In this document: positions 1 through 6,118 of the stretch, piece after piece
How positions within the stretch are numbered: the stretch's first letter is position 1
Layout: each line of letters opens with the position of its first letter
Origin: Desulfobulbus sp.
Lineage (GTDB): Bacteria; Desulfobacterota; Desulfobulbia; Desulfobulbales; Desulfobulbaceae
Length of the DNA: 6,125 nucleotides
Reading direction: 5' to 3'
NCBI GenBank assembly: GCA_030600525.1
Contig: JAUVLX010000220.1
Location: 1-6,125 of the forward strand
Notes under the pieces: generated by a model
The model's input: the letters and a program-made list of their open reading frames with translations, nothing else
The model's database searches: none
Told to the model about the DNA's origin: nothing
Translations under genes and position numbers: made by a program

Positions 1-102
1 CCAGAGTAAAGGGGGTACGCGCTCTTGCTTTGCAAGTCATCATCATGGAGCCCTCACTATTGAGTAGGATGCCAGCCGTTCCTTGTGGCGTACGAAAATA
101 AT
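1..102. other. Left flank of the insertion sequence, no assignable gene
   Basis: This short stretch lies outside the insertion sequence. One plus-strand frame is open from the window edge (position 3) to a TAA at 99-101, which would be about 32 codons of a gene tail ending just before the IS. On the opposite strand, three consecutive ATG codons at 38-46 follow a GAGGG-like ribosome-binding stretch and stay open to the window edge (15 codons). Both are too short to assign and neither resembles a family I recognise. The sequence to the left of the window would decide between them. Confidence 0.3.
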
Positions 103-123
103 GGGTCTATCCGAATCTCCCAA
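103..123 (+). repeat. Left terminal inverted repeat of the IS (IRL)
   Basis: This 21-bp segment starts GGGTCTATCCG and, compared with the reverse complement of 1606-1626 (GGCTATATCCG), matches at 16 of 21 bases, including the shared TATCCG core and a CCCAA at the inner end. It lies about 190 bp upstream of the transposase start. Confidence 0.75.
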
Positions 124-154
124 CGCCCTGAGCCCGGATCGAGCACCCATGGAA

Positions 155-220
155 GCGGAGATGTTGTTGGCGTGAGAATGGGCCAAGTGTAGCTCGTCGG
201 AATGGCAACAACATCTCCGC
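155..220. repeat. Perfect 15-bp internal inverted repeat with 36-nt loop
   Basis: GCGGAGATGTTGTTG at 155-169 is exactly complementary to CAACAACATCTCCGC at 206-220. It lies inside the IS between the left end and the transposase promoter. As RNA in a transcript entering from outside it would form a strong hairpin; as DNA it could be a subterminal protein-binding site. There is no U-tract after it, so it is not a classical intrinsic terminator. Confidence 0.75.
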
Positions 221-238
221 GGCTCATCTACATAAAAC

Positions 239-268
239 TTGACAAAAGAACATGCTCAAGGGTTCCAT
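239..268 (+). promoter_or_regulatory. Candidate transposase promoter
   Basis: A perfect -35 hexamer TTGACA occurs at 239-244. The -10 at standard spacing is poor: TTCCAT at 263-268 (18-nt spacer) matches the consensus at only three positions. If used, transcription would start near 275, about 35 nt before the transposase ATG. The -35 is convincing, the -10 is not. Confidence 0.35.
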
Positions 269-317
269 TTAAGTAGGTTACCACACTTACTTAAACAGGC
301 GAGGAACCCATGAGCAT
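252..317 (+). promoter_or_regulatory. Hairpin occluding the transposase ribosome-binding site and start codon
   Basis: Bases 252-266 pair with 303-317 at 14 of 15 positions. An inner stem pairs TTTAAGTA (268-275) with TACTTAAA (288-295), leaving a 12-nt loop. The 3' arm contains most of the GAGGA ribosome-binding stretch (301-305), the ATG (310-312) and the next codons. In a transcript that contains both arms the start would be buried. A transcript starting near 275 would lack the 5' arm and stay open. This matches the known logic by which some insertion sequences avoid activation by outside promoters; the pairing is seen, the function is inferred. Confidence 0.6.
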
Positions 318-1557
318 ACTCAATTTTATCCGTAATCTTCTCCAAATCAAAGGATATCGTGTAAAAGGATTCACTTTTCATAACCGGTTCAAAGAGCTCT
401 GGCTGGAGGTTAAGCCATATAAAAACGGTGCTCAATGCCCTCATTGCGGTCGACGTGGCAAAATCATTCGTACTCTTGTCACCCCTCGCACCTGGCGCGA
501 TGTGCCGGTCTGTGGGCGGCTGGTTTTTCTGGTCTATTGCCCAAGGGAAATCAAGTGTAAAGCCCATGGCAGGGTACAGGAAAGCATTCCATGGGCTGCA
601 CCATACTCAAGGGTCACCCTTCGCTTTGAATACGCCCTGCTCACCTACTGCGCCATGATGACTCAGAAGGCGGCAGCGCAGTTATTACATATATCGCAGT
701 CTACGCTGTCCGACATCCTTCATCGCACCATCACCAGTGCACGAGAAGGGCACCGTATCAGAGGATTACGGCATATCGGGATTGACGAAATCTCTTACTG
801 TAAGGGCCGGAAATATGCGACCATTGTCTACGACCTGGAGCGTTCCTGTGTTCTTTGGATCGGTAAGGGTAAAGGTCGTGAAACCATTGACCGTTTTTTT
901 GCCGACCACCTAAGCCGTTACCAGCGGAAGCAGATTAGCGCAGCCTGTTGCGATATGGGCCAGGCATACATCGGCGCTATTGAGTACTGGTGCCCTAATG
1001 CAACTTTGATTTTGGATCGGTTCCATGTTGTAAAGGCCTTGAATGCTGCCGTGGACGAGGTTCGTAAGGAACAATGGCGAGAAGCTGACAAGGAGGGCAA
1101 AGTAACCCTGAAAGGGCTACGGTGGCTACTCTACACTCACCCATCCAGGAGGGACAAAGACGATGTAAAACGCTTGAAGTCACTCTATATGAACGGTAAT
1201 CGTCGCATTCACAGGGCATGGGTACTCAGCGATGAATTCGAACAGTTCTGGGATCTCAAAGATCAAGCAGTTGCCAAAGAATTCCTCGGCAACTGGTGCA
1301 AGACAGCCAATATGAGCCGGCTGGAGCCAATTAAAAAATTTGTTAAAACGGTCAAGAAACACGAACACCGGCTGATACCATTCGTAGAGCTTGGCCTCAC
1401 CAATGCTGTTGCTGAGGGGCTCAACAGAATTATCAAAATCGTCAAAAACAGGGCCAGTGGATTTCGGACTCTGGAGGCCTTCTCAGACATGATTTTCCTG
1501 ACCATCGGGGACCTGGATATACCGGGACAAATCCCCCCAGCTTCCCGGACAATCTAA
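310..1557 (+). CDS. ISL3-family transposase (DDE type)
   Basis: This 415-residue protein catalyses cutting and joining of the ends of the surrounding insertion sequence. The N-terminus carries a zinc-finger-like segment with CPHCG at residues 43-47 and further cysteines at 77 and 83, followed by a helix-turn-helix-like stretch around residues 118-140 (QKAAAQLLHISQSTLSDIL). The DDE catalytic domain begins at IGIDEIS with D159, continues with D215 in CCDMGQAY, then LDRFHVVK at 235-242, and ends with E369 in TNAVAEGLN followed by the K-N-R-A-S-G-F segment at 379-385. This order and the length are typical of full-length ISL3 transposases, and the end DLDIPGQIP is typical of the family. No frameshift or stop is seen, so it may be active. 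The ATG start is preceded by GAGGA 4 nt upstream, inside a hairpin that may limit translation. Confidence 0.93.
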   Translation: MSILNFIRNLLQIKGYRVKGFTFHNRFKELWLEVKPYKNGAQCPHCGRRGKIIRTLVTPRTWRDVPVCGRLVFLVYCPREIKCKAHGRVQESIPWAAPYSRVTLRFEYALLTYCAMMTQKAAAQLLHISQSTLSDILHRTITSAREGHRIRGLRHIGIDEISYCKGRKYATIVYDLERSCVLWIGKGKGRETIDRFFADHLSRYQRKQISAACCDMGQAYIGAIEYWCPNATLILDRFHVVKALNAAVDEVRKEQWREADKEGKVTLKGLRWLLYTHPSRRDKDDVKRLKSLYMNGNRRIHRAWVLSDEFEQFWDLKDQAVAKEFLGNWCKTANMSRLEPIKKFVKTVKKHEHRLIPFVELGLTNAVAEGLNRIIKIVKNRASGFRTLEAFSDMIFLTIGDLDIPGQIPPASRTI

Positions 1558-1605
1558 AAGTGCAGTCAACCTATGGGGCCACCGACGATAGCGGTAAATT
1601 CTCTT

Positions 1606-1626
1606 TTGGGGAACCCGGATATAGCC
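1606..1626 (-). repeat. Right terminal inverted repeat of the IS (IRR)
   Basis: Read on the minus strand this end begins GGCTATATCCGGGTTCCCC and pairs with the left end at 16 of 21 positions. It lies about 50 bp after the transposase stop codon, a normal distance for this family. Confidence 0.75.
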
Positions 1627-1636
1627 AAAAACTTTG

Positions 1637-1673
1637 AACCTGACGCCGCCTGAAATGATGAGAGATTCAGGTT
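1637..1673 (-). terminator. Inverted repeat downstream of the cyclic-nucleotide-binding gene, possible terminator
   Basis: AACCTGA at 1637-1643 is complementary to TCAGGTT at 1667-1673, and an alternative stem pairs CCTGAA (1649-1654) with TTCAGG (1666-1671). On the minus strand this follows the stop codon of the cyclic-nucleotide-binding gene and is followed by CAAAGTTTTT, a short T-run reaching the IS end. The stem is short and the loop long, so termination is only a possibility. The sequence GTTAAGC at 1671-1677 next to GTCTAAC at 1678-1684 also resembles integron attC core sites, but a full attC could not be built. Confidence 0.3.
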
Positions 1674-1694
1674 AAGCGTCTAACAGATCGCCTA

Positions 1695-2183
1695 TTACTG
1701 GAGGCTTGGACCGACTGAATCTGCAAACAGATTTGACGTTTCGCGAATGGTAGAACAGAGAATTGTAGCAATTTTTCGAATCAGTTTTACTCCGCATCGT
1801 GGAGATTGTTCGACAAGAGTGTCAAAGCTTTGCCTTGAAAGCACAAAGAGAGTAGACGGCTCGGTAGCGACCGCTGATGCGGATCGCGTTTCATAGTCGA
1901 TAAGGGCCATTTCCCCAAGTGTTGCACCGTTTGTTAATGAAGCTATCGCGACTGAAATATCGTTTTCGGAGCGCTTTGAAATCTCGATTCGGCCCTCAAC
2001 AACAATTGCAAAGAAGTCCCCGTCGTCGCCCTCATTAAAGAGCACTTCATCTTCAACAAGTGAGTGAATCTTTGCATGTTTCACTAAGATGTCGATTTCA
2101 TCATCCGATAAATCCGTAAAAAGCTCTAGTTGTCTGATATTCTGTCGCAATACCGAAGATATTGTGTCGTGATGTGTCGCCAC
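1695..2183 (-). CDS. Stand-alone cyclic-nucleotide-binding domain protein
   Basis: The product of about 162 residues is a single cNMP-binding (Crp/PKA regulatory-type) domain. The first helices hold LFTDLSDDEIDIL (about residues 21-33), followed by a beta-roll with NEGDDGDFFAIVVEG (50-64). The phosphate-binding cassette GEMALIDYETRSASA (90-104) keeps the glutamate (E91) that contacts the ribose and the arginine (R100) that contacts the cyclic phosphate, with the spacing seen in PKA-type cassettes. A C-terminal helix follows (about 117-153). There is no helix-turn-helix, kinase or channel domain, so it is not a Crp-type transcription factor; it probably senses cAMP or cGMP and acts through a partner, which is inference. 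The GTG at 2181-2183 is chosen because GGAGGT (2190-2195) lies 6 nt upstream. A longer frame from TTG at 2214-2216 adds 11 residues and has a weaker AGGA site. Codon use is more A/T-rich than in hrpB. The stop TAA is followed directly by TAG. Confidence 0.82.
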   Translation of the reverse strand: MATHHDTISSVLRQNIRQLELFTDLSDDEIDILVKHAKIHSLVEDEVLFNEGDDGDFFAIVVEGRIEISKRSENDISVAIASLTNGATLGEMALIDYETRSASAVATEPSTLFVLSRQSFDTLVEQSPRCGVKLIRKIATILCSTIRETSNLFADSVGPSLQ

Positions 2184-2189
2184 CTGAGC

Positions 2190-2195
2190 ACCTCC
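2190..2195 (-). promoter_or_regulatory. Shine-Dalgarno site deciding the GTG start
   Basis: On the minus strand the sequence reads GGAGGT followed by 6 nt and then GTG. This near-perfect site favours the GTG at 2183 over the upstream TTG at 2216. Confidence 0.6.
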
Positions 2196-2284
2196 GCTGA
2201 TGTCACTGTAGGTCAAAGTTCCTGGGCAATTTTCTACTAACGGCTAGTATATGGACGCCTATTAGTTATTGTCCGCCTCCTACA

Positions 2285-2314
2285 AGCATATGGTAGTTTT
2301 ACCCCTCTTGTCAA
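2285..2314 (-). promoter_or_regulatory. Candidate promoter of the cNMP-binding gene
   Basis: Read on the minus strand, a perfect -35 TTGACA (2314-2309) is followed after 18 nt by TATGCT (2290-2285), a 4 of 6 match to the -10 consensus. Transcription would start near 2278, leaving a leader of about 95 nt. A nearer -10-like TATACT at 2251-2246 is a better hexamer but lacks a good -35. Confidence 0.35.
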
Positions 2315-2407
2315 ATTTGTCTTTCTACCGAGTACCTCCCTTTATTTATAGGAAAAGCCTCAGCGGCGTGACAAAATCCGTTCCCGAAGATCCGACTTTC
2401 ATAATAG

Positions 2408-2429
2408 CGCAACGGTGTCACCGTTTGCG
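2408..2429. promoter_or_regulatory. Operator-like palindrome
   Basis: AACGGTG (2411-2417) and CACCGTT (2419-2425) are perfect inverted repeats around a single central T. The symmetry extends to CGC / GCG on the outside if one T (2426) is looped out, giving about 10 paired positions per arm. A one-base centre suits a dimeric DNA-binding protein better than an RNA hairpin, although an RNA stem with a 5-nt loop could also form. There is no T-run after it, so it is not an intrinsic terminator. It lies between the two divergent promoter candidates. Confidence 0.45.
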
Positions 2430-2552
2430 GTTGAGCAATGTGGTCCTTCCCTATTGTTACTCTCACTTCCCAAGGTCCCAAAGTTGCGTTGACTACAGAT
2501 CCACGAATTTACCATTTGGGTCTGCGACGGCTAGCCTCCACAAAGTTTGACC

Positions 2553-2580
2553 TTGCCGGGCACGTTCCTGCTGGTACAAT
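2553..2580 (+). promoter_or_regulatory. Candidate sigma-70 promoter of the hrpB operon
   Basis: TTGCCG at 2553-2558 (4 of 6) and TACAAT at 2575-2580 (5 of 6) are separated by 16 nt. Transcription would begin near 2587, giving a leader of about 90 nt before the hrpB ATG. This placement also argues against the upstream TTG at 2547 being the translation start. Confidence 0.4.
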
Positions 2581-2678
2581 GGGTTACCAATAAAAAACAA
2601 ACCACCTCCTCTGACTTCAAGCTATTCGCTCTTCTTTTTAAAAAGGTCTACACCGAGGCTTACCCTCCACTCGCTTCC

Positions 2679-5213
2679 ATGCATCTACCGCAATTACCCA
2701 TACATACCGTTATTCCTGAGCTGAAAAATGCGCTCCGCAGCGGTTCTGCTGTACTGGCGGCACCACCCGGTTCCGGCAAGACCACTATTGTCCCCCTTGC
2801 TCTTCTTGGAGAACCATGGTTGCAGGACAAAAAAATACTTATCTTGGAGCCGAGACGGCTGGCAACCCGGGCTGCAGCTACCAGAATGGCAACCCTTTTG
2901 GGAGAATCGGTCAGCCAGACCGTTGGCTACCAGATACGCTTTGACCGGCGAGTATCCCCTGCTACCCGAATTGAGGTCGTTACCGAAGGAATCCTGACCA
3001 GGCGAATCCAGACGGATAACGAACTGCAAGACATAGGGCTTATCATATTTGATGAATTCCACGAACGCTCTATCCACGCAGACCTGGCCCTTGCCCTCTG
3101 TCTGGATCTTTGCCAACTTCGTGAAGATCTTCGGCTTCTGGTCATGTCAGCCACCTTGGATACCGGCCCCATTGCCGAGTTACTGGGAAAGGTACCGGTT
3201 ATACAAGGAGAAGGCAGAACCCATCCGGTCAGTATTGACTATCTGCCGCAGCAGCCCACCGGAAGAATAGCCGACACAACGGCTGCTGGTATACGGCGTG
3301 TATGCAAAGAACATTCAGGCGACATCCTCGCCTTTCTTCCTGGTGCAGGAGAAATTAATGACGTTGCCAGGCAACTCAAGGATTACCGGGCACTCGACCA
3401 AACTATCATTGCACCGCTTTATGGCAACCTTTCCCAAAAAGAACAGGACCAGGCTATCATCCCTGATCCTACAGGGCGCAAACGGATCATCCTCTCTACT
3501 GCCATTGCTGAAACCAGTCTTACAATTGAAGGTATCAGTTGGGTGATTGACAGCGGTTGGTCACGACGGCCTCAATTTCACCCAGGCAGTGGCCTGTCCC
3601 GACTGACAACTGTTCGCGTTTCAAAGGCCGTGGCAGAACAACGTGCCGGTAGGGCAGGACGACTGGGACCAGGTCACTGCCTGCGACTCTGGACCAAAGA
3701 GGAACAATACTGCCGGGTACCCTTTCATCCGCCAGAGATAGTGGACACAGACCTGGCGCAGCTGGCTCTTGAACTGGCCATGTGGGGGGTCAAAGATCCA
3801 GCCGAGTTACGATGGCTCACTTCGCCTCGTCAGGGCGGGTACCAGCAGGCAAGAGAACTCCTCTATTCGCTGGATGCTTTAACCGACTCCGGCAGAATAA
3901 CTGCAACCGGCAAACAACTAGCTGGCCTGGCCGTTCATCCCCGGCTTGGCCACATGCTGCTTAAAGGAAAAGAAAGTGGCCTGGCATCACTGGCCTGCGA
4001 TCTGGCAGCACTCCTTTCTGAACGGGATATCATCAGAAAAAACACTGGTCCGGCAACCGCTGATCTGCAAGACAGGCTGCGCCTGCTCACACTATGGCGG
4101 CAGAAAAAGACTGCTGCAGTAAAAAGTAAAGGCGGCGATCCAGGCGCATGCAGCCGGGTCGACAAAAATGCACGAACATGGTTGCAGCGGCTGCACGAGC
4201 AAAGAAAACCTTACGATCCAGACACAACAGGAGCAGGCACCCTCCTTAGCTTTGCCTATCCAGACAGGGTTGCCCGCCGCCGCCTTGGCCAACAGGAAAG
4301 TTACCTCATGGCATCTGGTCGGGGGGCAATACTCCCGAAATTTGATACGTTATCTATCAATGAATACATTGTCGCTCCCCATCTAGACGCTGGCAGCAAA
4401 CAGGGAAGGATCTTTCTAGCAGCACCATTGTCGCTTACAGCGCTACGCAAACAGCATAGCAACCTCTTTACCAAAACTACAAAAGTATATTGGGATGACG
4501 ATACAACAAGAGTCATTGCTGCCGACCGTCTCAGCCTGGGTGCCATTGTAGTGGAAGAGCACCCCGCTAAAAAGGCCTCCCCTGACCAAGTCACCCAGGC
4601 CCTTTTGACCGGCATTAGCAACATGAGCATAAGCTGCCTTCCCTGGGATAAAGAGTCTCGTCAACTCCAGGCCAGGATAAATTGTCTCCGCTCATGGCAG
4701 CCCGATGGGCCCTGGCCTGACCTCAGCGACAACCACCTGAGCGATGATCTTTCCTGGCTTGCGCCTTACCTGACAGGCATCAGCAAAGCAGAACAGCTCA
4801 AACAGCTGAACCTGCAGGAGATATTCATGACCATCCTGGGATGGAAAAACCAGCAACGCTTAAAGCATCTTGCCCCCACCGCCCTTGCCGTGGCAAGTGG
4901 TTCCACAATTCGCCTTTGCTATCAAGAAGATAAACCGCCCCTGCTTGCCGTCCGCATTCAGGAGATGTTTGGCATGCAGGAGACACCGGTTATATGTGAC
5001 GGTAAGATCCCCGTTCTACTGCACCTCCTTTCCCCGGCCCAACGCCCCATCCAGGTAACAACTGACCTGGCCGGATTTTGGCAACGAACCTACCCGGAAG
5101 TAAAAAAAGAGCTCAAGGGAAGGTACCCCAAACATTTCTGGCCGGACGATCCCCTGGCAGCCATTGCCACCCGACGAACCAAGAAAACCATGAAAAAACC
5201 AAAAAACTTATGA
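2679..5213 (+). CDS. hrpB: ATP-dependent RNA helicase HrpB
   Basis: This 844-residue protein is a DEAH/RHA-type superfamily 2 helicase that uses ATP to remodel RNA; the cellular role of HrpB is poorly defined. Visible motifs are Walker A APPGSGKT at 28-35, motif Ia LEPRRLATR at 56-64, motif II DEFH at 125-128 (the HrpB form of DEAH), SAT at 157-159, motif V STAIAETSLTI at 273-283, and motif VI QRAGRAGR at 321-328. A helicase-associated region follows, then the HrpB-specific C-terminal region with YPDRVA near 527 and MASGRG at 544-549. Length agrees with the family (about 810-850). The frame is open upstream to a TTG at 2547, but the ATG at 2679 aligns with the usual N-terminus (a short leader, then the helix before Walker A). 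No good Shine-Dalgarno is seen; GAGG lies 20 nt upstream. The 3' end is Lys-rich and its stop overlaps the next start codon. Confidence 0.93.
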   Translation: MHLPQLPIHTVIPELKNALRSGSAVLAAPPGSGKTTIVPLALLGEPWLQDKKILILEPRRLATRAAATRMATLLGESVSQTVGYQIRFDRRVSPATRIEVVTEGILTRRIQTDNELQDIGLIIFDEFHERSIHADLALALCLDLCQLREDLRLLVMSATLDTGPIAELLGKVPVIQGEGRTHPVSIDYLPQQPTGRIADTTAAGIRRVCKEHSGDILAFLPGAGEINDVARQLKDYRALDQTIIAPLYGNLSQKEQDQAIIPDPTGRKRIILSTAIAETSLTIEGISWVIDSGWSRRPQFHPGSGLSRLTTVRVSKAVAEQRAGRAGRLGPGHCLRLWTKEEQYCRVPFHPPEIVDTDLAQLALELAMWGVKDPAELRWLTSPRQGGYQQARELLYSLDALTDSGRITATGKQLAGLAVHPRLGHMLLKGKESGLASLACDLAALLSERDIIRKNTGPATADLQDRLRLLTLWRQKKTAAVKSKGGDPGACSRVDKNARTWLQRLHEQRKPYDPDTTGAGTLLSFAYPDRVARRRLGQQESYLMASGRGAILPKFDTLSINEYIVAPHLDAGSKQGRIFLAAPLSLTALRKQHSNLFTKTTKVYWDDDTTRVIAADRLSLGAIVVEEHPAKKASPDQVTQALLTGISNMSISCLPWDKESRQLQARINCLRSWQPDGPWPDLSDNHLSDDLSWLAPYLTGISKAEQLKQLNLQEIFMTILGWKNQQRLKHLAPTALAVASGSTIRLCYQEDKPPLLAVRIQEMFGMQETPVICDGKIPVLLHLLSPAQRPIQVTTDLAGFWQRTYPEVKKELKGRYPKHFWPDDPLAAIATRRTKKTMKKPKNL

Positions 5214-6118
5214 GAAAAATTGCTTTCGGCTATTCAACCCGCTGCAACATCCGTTGCTCCCACTGCGTTGCCGCAGGAGAGACTCCATACTCCAGCAAAA
5301 TGGAGTTAACCCAGGCCAAAGACATTATCCAGGAGATGGGCATAGCAGAGGTCAAAGGAATCAGTTTTACCGCTGGAGAACCCTTTATATACTTTGAAGA
5401 CCTCCTTGAACTGATCGATCTCTGCTCTGAAAAAAACATATATACCAGGGTGGTAACCAACAGCTCCTGGGCCAAAACACTCGAAAAAGCCATCGAAAAG
5501 ATGCACCTGCTCAAACAATGCGGCCTTTGCCAACTGCGCCTGAGCTACAGCAGATGGCATCAGCAACATGTACCGAAGCAACAGGTACTGTATGCGGCAA
5601 AAGCCTGTCAGGAGGCAGGGATTGATTCATTTATTTCTTTTGTTACTGATTTCTCAGAACTAGACGATCCTTTCGAACAGTACCTGCGGGACAACAATCT
5701 CAAGTTTTTCCCAGAACCGGTTATCTACGCAGGCCGGGCTGAGGACTTCAGCCAACAACCTCTCTTCACCGATTATCAGGACAATTGCTGCCAGATGAAC
5801 CCTTACCTAGCCCCTGACCTGACCATGTATGCCTGCTGCGATGCGGGCAGCCATTTCAGCACCACCAACTTTTTTAAACTCGGCAGCCTTAATGACTGGT
5901 CAGTGGACCAGCTGCTCACAAAGAGTGAAACCAATATGCTCTATAACTGCATCCGTACCATGGGGATCACGCCCATTGCCTCGTATGCGGGAATGAAATC
6001 AAAAGATATTGTAACATTTCGAAAATGCAGCTTATGTAAGAAATTATTCAACGACCCAGAAACCCTACGCGCCTTACAAAAAGCTGCCGCAGGCGACCTG
6101 CTCCAATGGCACAGATAA
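5210..6118 (+). CDS. Radical SAM enzyme with SPASM-like C-terminal cysteines
   Basis: The 302-residue product binds a [4Fe-4S] cluster and S-adenosylmethionine to generate a radical; its substrate is unknown. The CxxxCxxC motif is C12-C16-C19 (CNIRCSHC), followed by the SAM-binding TAGEP at 54-58 in place of the common GGEP, VVTNSSWA at 81-88, and SYSRWHQQHVP at 112-122, a pattern seen in several peptide-modifying radical SAM families. The C-terminal part has C193/C194, the CC pair at 209-210 after a 'APDLTMYACC' segment, and CSLC at 273-276, which resembles a SPASM or twitch region holding an extra Fe-S cluster. A further CxxC is at 104-107. The start is the ATG overlapping the hrpB stop as ATGA, placed 11 residues before the first cluster cysteine; the frame is open further upstream but inside hrpB. 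No clear ribosome-binding site is seen, so translational coupling is likely. No precursor peptide gene is seen in this window. Confidence 0.85.
   Translation: MRKIAFGYSTRCNIRCSHCVAAGETPYSSKMELTQAKDIIQEMGIAEVKGISFTAGEPFIYFEDLLELIDLCSEKNIYTRVVTNSSWAKTLEKAIEKMHLLKQCGLCQLRLSYSRWHQQHVPKQQVLYAAKACQEAGIDSFISFVTDFSELDDPFEQYLRDNNLKFFPEPVIYAGRAEDFSQQPLFTDYQDNCCQMNPYLAPDLTMYACCDAGSHFSTTNFFKLGSLNDWSVDQLLTKSETNMLYNCIRTMGITPIASYAGMKSKDIVTFRKCSLCKKLFNDPETLRALQKAAAGDLLQWHR

Larger units (their letters stand above)
103..1626 (+). mobile_element. ISL3-family insertion sequence, apparently complete (about 1524 bp)
   Basis: The element is bounded by imperfect terminal inverted repeats at 103-123 and 1606-1626 that match at 16 of 21 positions and begin with GG. 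It contains one intact transposase gene that fills most of its length. The size and organisation (one ORF, single transposase, GG-start ends) agree with the ISL3 family, whose members are roughly 1.2-1.6 kb. ISL3 elements normally make an 8-bp target duplication; here the flanking octamers AAAATAAT (95-102) and AAAAACTT (1627-1634) agree at only 5 of 8 positions, so a clean duplication is not visible. Either the flanks have drifted, the ends are off by a base, or the two flanks were brought together by a rearrangement. The noncoding part (124-309) carries further inverted repeats and a possible promoter. Confidence 0.85.
2184..2678. other. Divergent intergenic region between the cNMP-binding gene and hrpB
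   Basis: This stretch of nearly 500 bp has no confidently coding gene. It holds candidate promoters on both strands, a strong palindrome at 2408-2429, and a perfect 12-bp AT palindrome CTTTTTAAAAAG at 2634-2645. A plus-strand frame runs from a TTG at 2269 to a TGA at 2550 (93 codons), but it has no ribosome-binding site and no recognisable motif. On the minus strand two protein-like open stretches abut in different frames (2493-2600 and 2311-2508); the first starts with TTG just after AGGAGGT. A single frameshift would join them, so a decayed small gene is possible, but no family is recognised. Confidence 0.4.

Noticed and set aside
256..567. Minus-strand open frame opposite the transposase start
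   Set aside because: It lies antisense to the clear transposase coding region and shows no domain; it is a shadow of that gene.
2236..2266. Imperfect inverted repeat ACTAA-C-GGC / GCC-TA-TTAGT
   Set aside because: The stem is short and interrupted, and no function is supported by its position in the leader of the cNMP-binding gene.
2269..2550. Plus-strand open frame of 93 codons with a TTG start
   Set aside because: It has no ribosome-binding site, no recognisable domain and overlaps promoter and palindrome signals, so it is not called as a gene.
2547..2678. N-terminal extension of HrpB by 44 residues from a TTG
   Set aside because: The extra residues do not resemble the HrpB N-terminus, and the best promoter candidate lies inside this stretch; the ATG at 2679 fits the family.
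2694..3116. Long minus-strand open frame opposite hrpB
   Set aside because: It overlaps the conserved helicase motifs on the other strand and has no motif of its own.
5078..5209. Upstream extension of the radical SAM frame
   Set aside because: It lies wholly within the hrpB coding region in another frame, and the ATG overlapping the hrpB stop puts the cluster motif at the usual distance from the N-terminus.
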